The position numbers were made by a program, and so were the translations under genes. From JBBRUG01 sp038247995 (GTDB lineage Bacteria > Chloroflexota > Chloroflexia > Chloroflexales > Chloroflexaceae): a stretch of 8,264 bases of DNA. The notes under the pieces are model-generated. The model saw only the letters and a program-made list of their open reading frames with translations. It ran no database searches and had not been told where the DNA came from. This document shows, piece after piece, positions 1 to 6,310 of this stretch. Each line of letters opens with the position of its first letter. Position 1 is the stretch's first letter. Location: contig JBBRUG010000280.1 of the NCBI GenBank assembly GCA_038247995.1, positions 1 to 8,264 on the forward strand, in the 5' to 3' direction.

Positions 1-20
1 TATTCCCCGCATCCCCCCAG

Positions 21-49
21 CCCCCTGCTCCCTCACGTGGAGCAGGGGG
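21..49. repeat. 11-bp perfect inverted repeat (hairpin, element copy 1)
   Basis: CCCCCTGCTCC at 21-31 pairs perfectly with GGAGCAGGGGG at 39-49 across a 7-base loop. There is no T-run on the plus strand after it. On the minus strand a G-rich tail follows rather than a T-run, so an intrinsic terminator is unlikely. Confidence 0.75.
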
Positions 50-86
50 AGCCGCCGCAGATTCGGCGTCCTGATGCTGTCGGAAG

Positions 87-111
87 CCCCGCTCCCGCTC
101 AGGGAGCGGGG
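87..111. repeat. 10-bp perfect inverted repeat (hairpin, element copy 2)
   Basis: CCCCGCTCCC at 87-96 pairs with GGGAGCGGGG at 102-111 around loop GCTCA. The right arm continues into further G runs (108-111, 114-118, 122-124). Together with 102-104 this makes four runs of at least three G within 23 bases, a G-quadruplex-type pattern on the plus strand. Confidence 0.75.
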
Positions 112-192
112 TTGGGGGTGCGGGCAACGGCAAAAACCCTCCACCTGCAAGGCGGGGCCGGGGGTGAGGGCCTGATGCCCAGAGCAACTGTT

Positions 193-661
193 ATGACCAA
201 CGAAACGTCGCCCCAACTCCAAACCATGGAGCGCCATTGGGCGCTGAGCGCCACCCCGACCGGTGTGCTGGAGCGCTTGGCCCGCCCACTGCTGATGCGT
301 GTGCTCGGCGGGCTACTGGCCCAGCAGCGCGAATTCAACGGCGCCACGATTCGCGCCTTGTACGGTATTGTCGAGCGCCAGGAGCGCACCGACACCTTGA
401 TCAACGCCGCTGTCGCACAAGTGGTGAGCCTGCGCGACGAGATCGCTGCCCTACGTAACGATCTCAGCTTCCAGCGCCAGAACACTCGTGACGCCCATGC
501 GCGCGTCGATACGCTAGCGGAATTCGATGGGCAGATCAACGATCGGGTCGAACGTATGGCCCATGCTGTGCGCCTGCTCGACGAAGCCGTTGCCGCCGCC
601 GACGAAACCAGCGCCACGATTGCCGCCCAAGTGGCCGCGATCAGTGCTGCGGAGGCCCGAC

Positions 662-669
<8 letters not shown>
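193..669 (+). CDS. Small coiled-coil protein with EFNG module, glycan cluster
   Basis: Predicted cytoplasmic protein of 158 residues starting MTNETSPQ; I recognise no enzyme domain. Residues about 25-45 are a Leu/Arg-rich amphipathic stretch, followed by EFNGATIRAL at 47-56. The rest (about 57-155) is Ala/Glu/Arg/Gln-rich with heptad-like spacing, typical of a long coiled coil. The same EFNG-RAL motif followed by LRDEV/LRDEI recurs in the C-terminal extension of the next gene, so the two proteins may pair or share a docking partner (inference). The stop overlaps the next start by 8 bases and the end of this gene carries that gene's Shine-Dalgarno, so the two are probably translationally coupled. 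ATG at 193 is chosen because the in-frame region before it is repeat DNA. ATG at 175, behind a GTGAGGG sequence in the repeat tail, is an alternative. No signal peptide or membrane segment is seen. Confidence 0.72.
651..655 (+). promoter_or_regulatory. Shine-Dalgarno of the GT2 gene
   Basis: GGAGG lies 6 bases before ATG 662, inside the last codons of the upstream coiled-coil gene. It fixes the GT2 start at 662 rather than at the earlier in-frame ATG at 527, which would overlap the upstream gene by over 140 bases. Confidence 0.8.
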
Positions 670-2167
<1,498 letters not shown>

Positions 2168-2199
2168 AGGCAGCATGCAAAACGCAAAACGACAGCAGT

Positions 2200-2213
2200 G
2201 CCGCTTCAGCGGC
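2200..2213. repeat. GCCGC-TTCA-GCGGC hairpin
   Basis: Perfect 5-bp inverted repeat with a TTCA loop in the 97-base gap between the GT2 and the first GT4 gene. On the minus strand it reads GCCGCTGAAGCGGC, identical to the hairpin at 5741-5754, so it belongs to the same dispersed family. No T-run follows. Confidence 0.6.
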
Positions 2214-2264
2214 CGGCTGCCGCACGGAAACGCTTGGTGCTTTCGCGCCTGAGCACGAGCCCGA

Positions 2265-3455
2265 ATGAAAACGACCCGCCCAATAATCACCTTTGTCCCA
2301 CCCTGGTACGGCCCGCAAATCACCGGCGGCGCCGAGTTTCAGTGCCGGCGCACAGCGGAAGAGTTGGCGGCACGCGGCATTCCCGTCGAAGTGCTGACCA
2401 CAACAGCCGGTGGCGTAACGACCGATTGGAGCGTACCGACCTTCCCTGCCGGCGCCGACGAACTGAACGGCGTACCGATCCGGCGCTTCCCAGTGCGCCC
2501 GCGCAATGCCGCCGCCTTCGACGCGCTGAACCTGCGCTTGCTCGCCGGCGGCAAACTTAGCCTCGCCGAAGAAGCTGTATTTGTGCGCGAGATCATCGGC
2601 AGTGACGAGCTTGAAGGCGCCATTGCCGCCACGCGCCACGAGCGGCGCTTCATCTTCACGCCCTACATGTTCGGCACAAGCTACTGGGGCCAGCGCGCTG
2701 CCGCCGGGCACGACTTCCTTATCCCCTGCATCCATGACGAGGGCTATGCCCATATGCAGCTCTACGCCCAGCAGATTGCCCACTCGCGCGGCCTGCTCTT
2801 CTACTCATTGGCTGAGCAACAACTCGCCAATAAGCTCTACAAGCTGCACCCTGAAGCCCAATGCGTGCTTGGCGGCGGCGTCGATACCAACGCCGTCGGC
2901 GATGCCACGCGCTTTCGAGACACCTTTGGTATCGCTGGCCCGTTTCTACTTTATGCCGGCCGCCGCGATGCCGGCAAAAACACGCCGCTACTATTAGAGT
3001 ATTTAACCCAATATCACACTGCCGGTGGCCCTCTGCCGCTGGTCTGCATCGGCGCGGGCGACCCCATCCCGGCCCAGTTGCGCGAGCGTGGCGCTGTGAT
3101 CGACCTCGGCTTCGTCGAGCCGCAAGCTAAACTCGACGCCTACGCCGCTGCGACGGCCCTCGTACAGCCGAGCACGCATGAGAGCTTCGGCGTGGTTCTA
3201 ATGGAAGCCTGGGTGAGCGGCACGCCCGTGCTCGTGCATAGCGACTGTGCTGTCACGCGGAGCTTCGTCGAGGCAAGCGGCGGCGGTCTGCACTTCCGCA
3301 GCTACGCCGAGTTCGTCGGCAGCCTGGATTATCTGCTCGCCCGCCCCGACATCGCCCAACGCATGGGCGAATCCGGCGGCGCATATGTCCGGCGGCACTT
3401 CACCTGGGATGCCGTGCTAAAACGATTGTTGGATTTTCTTGCGGCGCGCGAGTGA
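2265..3455 (+). CDS. GT4 family glycosyltransferase
   Basis: GT-B fold retaining glycosyltransferase of family 4, 396 residues, a normal full length. The N-terminal acceptor domain opens with FVPPWYGPQITGGAEFQ (glycine-rich GGAE motif) and contains LNGVPIRRFPV. The C-terminal donor domain shows LLYAGRRDAGKN with the phosphate-contacting R233 and K238, then HESFGVVLMEAW, the E-x7-E signature at E306 and E314. It ends with SGGGLHFRSYAEF and a C-terminal helix. The gene at 6311 shares NGV-RFPV, AAFDAL, SGGGL-SYAEF and the C-terminal layout, so the two look like paralogues. The start at 2265 has only a weak Shine-Dalgarno (GAGC-rich), but the family N-terminus fits it exactly. It is 97 bases after the GT2 stop and likely in the same transcript. 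The protein is expected in the cytoplasm or on the inner membrane face; donor sugar unknown. Confidence 0.95.
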   Translation: MKTTRPIITFVPPWYGPQITGGAEFQCRRTAEELAARGIPVEVLTTTAGGVTTDWSVPTFPAGADELNGVPIRRFPVRPRNAAAFDALNLRLLAGGKLSLAEEAVFVREIIGSDELEGAIAATRHERRFIFTPYMFGTSYWGQRAAAGHDFLIPCIHDEGYAHMQLYAQQIAHSRGLLFYSLAEQQLANKLYKLHPEAQCVLGGGVDTNAVGDATRFRDTFGIAGPFLLYAGRRDAGKNTPLLLEYLTQYHTAGGPLPLVCIGAGDPIPAQLRERGAVIDLGFVEPQAKLDAYAAATALVQPSTHESFGVVLMEAWVSGTPVLVHSDCAVTRSFVEASGGGLHFRSYAEFVGSLDYLLARPDIAQRMGESGGAYVRRHFTWDAVLKRLLDFLAARE

Positions 3456-3495
3456 TGCACCCTCGTTTTGCGTTTTTATTTCGCATTTTTCATTC

Positions 3496-3504
3496 TGTTA
3501 TAAT
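3496..3504 (+). promoter_or_regulatory. Extended -10 promoter of the FkbM gene
   Basis: TGTTATAAT at 3496-3504 is a perfect extended -10 (TG, one base, TATAAT at 3499-3504) in an AT-rich island (about 3463-3504) unlike the GC-rich surroundings. The best -35 candidate is a poor TTATTT at 3477-3482 with 16-base spacing; extended -10 promoters tolerate this. Transcription would start near 3511, leaving a leader of about 40 bases. Confidence 0.65.
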
Positions 3505-3512
3505 GGTCGCTA

Positions 3513-3536
3513 TGTGTGAACCGTTGGGTTCATATG
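3513..3536. promoter_or_regulatory. Palindrome just downstream of the -10 (possible operator or leader hairpin)
   Basis: TGAACC (3517-3522) and GGTTCA (3527-3532) form a perfect 6-bp inverted repeat with loop GTTG. It extends outward imperfectly through TGTG/TATG (two or three G-T pairs). It lies at the expected transcription start or in the 5' leader, where an operator or a leader stem-loop could act. No protein partner is visible. Confidence 0.4.
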
Positions 3537-3552
3537 CTACGAGAATTTTATT

Positions 3553-4590
3553 ATGCTCAAACGACTGTTCGGAGGCGCGACGGCGGCTCCCCCACCTGAT
3601 GCAGCAGGACGCGCCACCGGCCCCAATGCAACCCCCGATGATCTGTATTATTGCTACCGCCTTCTGTTTAATCGCGAACCTGATCCTGAGGGTTGGCAAG
3701 CATGGTATGGGCATATTTCGCGCTTTCCAACCAGCGTTGCTACACTTGTAACGGCATTTATGACCAGCGCCGAGTTCGCGCAGATCTATTTAAATAGCGA
3801 TACGGCACGTTTCACTTTTGCCGACTTAAACCCGCAACTTATCGAACTCGACCCGATTAAGCTCTATGTCTCCGCCCGTGATAACGCTGTGGGTCAAGCG
3901 CTGGCTCAGGGCGCCGCAGCCTACGAACCGCACGTCCGCCAGGTGCTAACCAGGTTGCTTCAGCCCGGTGATACGTTTCTCGATATTGGCGCCAACATTG
4001 GCTACTTCAGTATGCTCGCAGCGCAACTCGTAGGCGATCATGGCCGGGTCATTTCGATTGAGCCCAACCCCGAGAACTGCCTGCTGATTCGTTCAAGCCT
4101 TGCCGCGAATGGCTTCCGTCACGTCGAAGTTTACCCCTACGCCGCCGGCAGCGCGCCGGCAATGTTTATGCTGGAAGTGGAAGGCAGTAACGGGCGCCTT
4201 GTGCCGCTCGAAGGCCGCCCAGCGATGTCGCGTTTACGCTTCCTCGTGCCGGTAGCCCCACTCGATAGCTTACTCACCGACCTGCCCCGCCTCGACGTGA
4301 TCAAGATCGACATCGAAGGCGCTGAGCCGATGGCTTTTGATGGCCTACGCACCACGCTGCAACGCCATCGCCCGATGATTATTAGCGAGTTCTCGCCAAT
4401 GATGCTTCGCGCAACGGCCGCCGTCGAGCCGCAGGTGTACCTCAAACTGCTTAGCGACCTCGGCTACCAACTCGCTGTGATCCACGAAGACGGCAGCACA
4501 GCGCCGCTTTCTGCCGACTATAGCGAAATCGAGCGCACCTATTTCGCCGATGGGCGTAGTCATATTGATCTGATCGCCCAACCGGAATAG
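3553..4590 (+). CDS. FkbM-family methyltransferase with N-terminal DUF4214-like domain
   Basis: SAM-dependent methyltransferase of 345 residues, probably O-methylating a sugar hydroxyl of the glycan. Residues about 29-78 resemble a DUF4214 domain (YRLLFNREPDPEGW at 35-48, then SAEF at 72-75), a module common in surface and glycan-related proteins. Residues about 120-335 are the FkbM Rossmann domain: TFLDIGANIGYF with the SAM-binding loop at D144-F152, the acidic motif II IEPN (E170), and DVIKIDIEGAE with D253 and E255, characteristic of FkbM. The gene has its own promoter and the next gene starts 9 bases after its stop, so 3553-5661 looks like a second transcription unit. The start at 3553 has only a weak ribosome site (GAGAA). 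The first part of the gene is less GC-rich than the flanking glycosyltransferases. Methylation target is inferred from the family and context. Confidence 0.94.
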   Translation: MLKRLFGGATAAPPPDAAGRATGPNATPDDLYYCYRLLFNREPDPEGWQAWYGHISRFPTSVATLVTAFMTSAEFAQIYLNSDTARFTFADLNPQLIELDPIKLYVSARDNAVGQALAQGAAAYEPHVRQVLTRLLQPGDTFLDIGANIGYFSMLAAQLVGDHGRVISIEPNPENCLLIRSSLAANGFRHVEVYPYAAGSAPAMFMLEVEGSNGRLVPLEGRPAMSRLRFLVPVAPLDSLLTDLPRLDVIKIDIEGAEPMAFDGLRTTLQRHRPMIISEFSPMMLRATAAVEPQVYLKLLSDLGYQLAVIHEDGSTAPLSADYSEIERTYFADGRSHIDLIAQPE

Positions 4591-4599
4591 GATTGCGCA

Positions 4600-5661
4600 A
4601 TGTCCCTCACGATCCATATGATGACCGCCGCGCTCAGCCCCGGCGATGCGATCGGCAACTACATTTTGTCGCTGCATCGGATCTTGGCGGCCTGGGGATG
4701 TACAGTCCATCTGTACACCGACGTGGCGAATGATCGTTATCCACTGCCGCACCAACCTAGCAGTACCTATCAACCGCAAGGCAGCGACATCCTCTGGATG
4801 CACTACTCGATCTATAGCCCCAACCTGCACTGGCTTCACGCCAGCACCGACTTCAAAATCCTGGATTATCACGGCGTCTGCCCGCCCCACCTCTTCAGCG
4901 GCTATGATCCGGTCATGGAAGACCTCTGCGTTCGCGGCCTCGCAGACCTGTCTCCATTCGCCCCGAGCGTCGATCTCGCGATCTGCCATACCAACTATGT
5001 CCGCGACGAACTGCGCCGAGCCGGCTATCCCACGATCCACACCCTGCCGCTGGTCGTTGATACCGGACGCTTCACGGGCGAAGGCGATGCGCAGTTGGAT
5101 CCGCTGCTCAGCAAGCTCGATTACCTGCTCTTTGTCGGGCGCCTCGTGCCGCAAAAAAATCTACTGTACAGCCTGGATGTATTCGCCGAGCTACTCCGTC
5201 ATCGGCCCACCACCAAATATGCGCTTGTTGGCGGGAGCAATCTGCCCACATATATCGATGAGTTCGAAGAACACGCCACCGCGCTCGGCATCATCGACAA
5301 CTTGATCATTACCGGCGCGATCACTGAACCGCGCACGCTCACCAGCTTCTTCCGCCACGCGCACTTCTACCTCTGCCTCTCAGAATGGGAGTCGTTCTGT
5401 GTGCCGATTGCCGAGGCGATCCACTTTGGCACGCCGGTGCTCGGCTGGGAGGTACCGCCCATTCCCGAGACGATAGGGCCGGGTGGGCTGCTGCTCAGCG
5501 GCGACGCGCCCACAATGGCTGCGCAGATCGCCGCCGCCTGGGACGACACCGCCGGCTACGCCACCATGCAAGAGCAAGGTCACGCCCACGTCACCCATTT
5601 CACCGATACGGCACTGCGCACTGAATTACTTGAGTTATTTCGTGAGTTGGCTCAAGCATGA
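4600..5661 (+). CDS. GT4 family glycosyltransferase
   Basis: GT-B fold, family 4 retaining glycosyltransferase, 353 residues. The acceptor half has GDAIGN at 15-20 and DYHGVCPP from D89, a pattern of GT4 enzymes in which a His near the cleft helps acceptor binding. The donor half has LLFVGRLVPQKN with R181 and K186, and SEWESFCVPIAEA with the E-x7-E pair at E264 and E272, followed by FGTPVLGWEVPPIPE. It belongs to a different GT4 subgroup from the genes at 2265 and 6311, lacking their NGV-RFPV and SGGGL blocks. An AGGA at 4589-4592, overlapping the FkbM stop, sits 7 bases before the ATG, so the two genes are probably co-translated. A run of seven A (5153-5159) interrupts an otherwise GC-rich gene exactly at the QKN codons. 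It is the last gene before a 649-base gap. Confidence 0.95.
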   Translation: MSLTIHMMTAALSPGDAIGNYILSLHRILAAWGCTVHLYTDVANDRYPLPHQPSSTYQPQGSDILWMHYSIYSPNLHWLHASTDFKILDYHGVCPPHLFSGYDPVMEDLCVRGLADLSPFAPSVDLAICHTNYVRDELRRAGYPTIHTLPLVVDTGRFTGEGDAQLDPLLSKLDYLLFVGRLVPQKNLLYSLDVFAELLRHRPTTKYALVGGSNLPTYIDEFEEHATALGIIDNLIITGAITEPRTLTSFFRHAHFYLCLSEWESFCVPIAEAIHFGTPVLGWEVPPIPETIGPGGLLLSGDAPTMAAQIAAAWDDTAGYATMQEQGHAHVTHFTDTALRTELLELFRELAQA

Positions 5662-5684
5662 CGCATTGGGTATCGCGCCCTGAG

Positions 5685-5710
5685 GTACGCGTCCTGAGTA
5701 CGCGTCCTGA
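5685..5710 (+). repeat. 13-bp tandem direct repeat
   Basis: GTACGCGTCCTGA occurs twice in tandem (5685-5697, 5698-5710). A decayed third copy, GTATCGCGCCCTGA, lies just upstream at 5670-5683. Confidence 0.85.
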
Positions 5711-5717
5711 AGGACGC
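5702..5717. repeat. GCGTCC-TGAA-GGACGC hairpin
   Basis: Perfect 6-bp stem with a TGAA loop, overlapping the second copy of the 13-base repeat. Same loop as the hairpin at 5741-5754 but a different, internally compensated stem. Confidence 0.7.
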
Positions 5718-5740
5718 TGCATGATCCGGCGGAGCAAAGG

Positions 5741-5754
5741 GCCGCTGAAGCGGC
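5741..5754. repeat. GCCGC-TGAA-GCGGC hairpin
   Basis: Perfect 5-bp stem with a TGAA loop. It is the exact reverse complement of the 2200-2213 element. Confidence 0.7.
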
Positions 5755-5810
5755 AGCTACCCGAATGCCGACTGGTTTGGCGGCAGCTACTGGAATGCCG
5801 ATTGGTTCGT
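5751..5810 (+). repeat. 30-bp tandem repeat, two copies
   Basis: 5751-5780 and 5781-5810 are adjacent 30-base copies matching at 25 of 30 positions; both begin CGGCAGCTAC and contain GAATGCCGA. Thirty bases is a multiple of three, but the surroundings carry no coding signal. Confidence 0.85.
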
Positions 5811-5846
5811 TTGCATCAGGGCGCTCCATCATCTGGCGGAGTAGAA

Positions 5847-5864
5847 GGGCTGTTGAAGCGGCCC
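5847..5864. repeat. GGGCTGT-TGAA-GCGGCCC hairpin with G-T pairs
   Basis: Seven-pair stem with two G-T pairs around a TGAA loop. It reads as a mutated GGGCCGC-TGAA-GCGGCCC; both changes keep pairing in RNA. Confidence 0.55.
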
Positions 5865-5884
5865 GGCGCATCATTGCAAAATCA

Positions 5885-5898
5885 GCCGCTTTAGCGGC
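5885..5898. repeat. GCCGC-TTTA-GCGGC hairpin
   Basis: Perfect 5-bp stem with TTTA loop, the same stem as the 5741-5754 element. Confidence 0.6.
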
Positions 5899-5922
5899 CC
5901 ATATGTTCAGAGTCGCTGAGCA

Positions 5923-5938
5923 GCGCACTTTAGGGCGC
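5923..5938. repeat. GCGCAC-TTTA-GGGCGC hairpin
   Basis: Five of six stem pairs form, with one A-G mismatch next to the closing pair, around a TTTA loop. Weaker member of the same family. Confidence 0.4.
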
Positions 5939-6037
5939 GTCCCCAAAGGCCAGATCATTTCGTTCATCGCCAAAACGGCGGATAGCATAATCCATGGCGG
6001 TGGATAGCGGCGATGATTCCCCTCCTTAACATGTATA

Positions 6038-6295
6038 GTTCCTTGGTTCCTTCGTTCTTTGTTCCTTGGTTCCTTGGTTCCTTGGTTCCTTCGTTCTTTG
6101 TTCCTTCGTTCCTTCGTTCCTTGGTTCCTTCGTTCTTTGTTCCTTCGTTCTTTGTTCCTTGGTTCCTTCGTTCTTTGTTCCTTGGTTCCTTCGTTCCTTC
6201 GTTCTTTGTTCCTTGGTTCCTTGGTTCCTTGGTTCCTTCGTTCCTTGGTTCCTTGGTTCCTTGGTTCCTTGGTTCCTTGGTTCCTTGGTTCCTTG
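6038..6295 (+). repeat. 33-unit array of GTTCCTTG / GTTCCTTC / GTTCTTT
   Basis: The 258 bases parse without remainder into 17 units GTTCCTTG, 10 units GTTCCTTC and 6 units GTTCTTT (7 bases). Every 7-base unit directly follows a GTTCCTTC unit, making a GTTCCTTCGTTCTTT compound. The last seven units, next to the glycosyltransferase gene, are all GTTCCTTG, whereas the 5' part is mixed. From 6038 to 6310 the plus strand has no A at all, so no stop codon can exist in any of six frames. Apparent proteins across it (VPWFLGSL or QGTKEPRN periods) are artefacts of the repeat unless fused to a real gene. Confidence 0.95.
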
Positions 6296-6310
6296 GTTCT
6301 CCCGTTCCCT

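Larger units (their letters stand above)
1..174. repeat. Non-coding leader with three G-rich hairpin elements
   Basis: This stretch holds no convincing gene; a GTG-started frame at 37 runs through it but only because it is GC-rich. It contains three related elements built as a stem-loop followed by a G-rich tail. Copy 1 is on the minus strand: stem 21-31 with 39-49 (11 bp, 7-base loop), tail in 20-5 reading CTGGGGGGATGCGGGG. Copy 2 is on the plus strand: stem 87-96 with 102-111 (10 bp, loop GCTCA), tail TTGGGGGTGCGGGC. Copy 3 (about 138-173) has a decayed stem and the tail CCGGGGGTGAGGGCC. Such elements look like dispersed intergenic repeats; copy number elsewhere in the genome cannot be seen here. 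Confidence 0.7.
5662..6037. repeat. Non-coding mosaic of small palindromes and direct repeats
   Basis: No credible gene lies in these 376 bases: the short open frames on both strands have no recognisable protein pattern and follow the GC bias. The sequence is a mosaic of stem-loops with a TGAA or TTTA loop (5702-5717, 5741-5754, 5847-5864, 5885-5898, 5923-5938), a 13-base tandem duplication (5685-5710) and a 30-base tandem repeat (5751-5810). A longer imperfect copy also occurs: GGCGGAG...GGGC...TGAAGCGGC at 5728-5754 and again at 5835-5862. No T-run terminator or convincing promoter is seen. A weak TATAGT lies at 6034-6039 without a -35. Confidence 0.75.

Noticed and set aside
37..192. GTG-started N-terminal extension of the coiled-coil protein
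   Set aside because: It translates the hairpin repeat elements and has no protein-like pattern.
527..661. Earlier ATG for the GT2 gene
   Set aside because: It lies within the upstream gene; ATG 662 has GGAGG six bases before it and gives the standard family N-terminus.
3449..3482. Terminator after the first GT4
   Set aside because: CGAG/CTCG is only a 4-bp stem with a 9-base loop and the T-rich stretch is interrupted; better explained as promoter AT island.
3452..3751. 99-codon plus-strand frame starting at the first GT4 stop
   Set aside because: Runs through a promoter region and out of frame into the FkbM gene; no coding pattern.
4345..5154. 269-codon minus-strand frame
   Set aside because: Antisense shadow of the FkbM and GT4 genes, which have full catalytic motifs.
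5751..5810. CRISPR repeats
   Set aside because: The two 30-base copies are directly adjacent with no spacer, and differ at five positions.
6034..6039. TATAGT as a -10 for the GT4 at 6311
   Set aside because: No -35 at 16-18 bases and no extended -10; also it would leave a leader of about 265 bases.
6059..6310. N-terminal extension of the GT4 at 6311 through the array
   Set aside because: The frame is open only because the array has no A. The family N-terminus begins at 6311. Kept only as a switch hypothesis.
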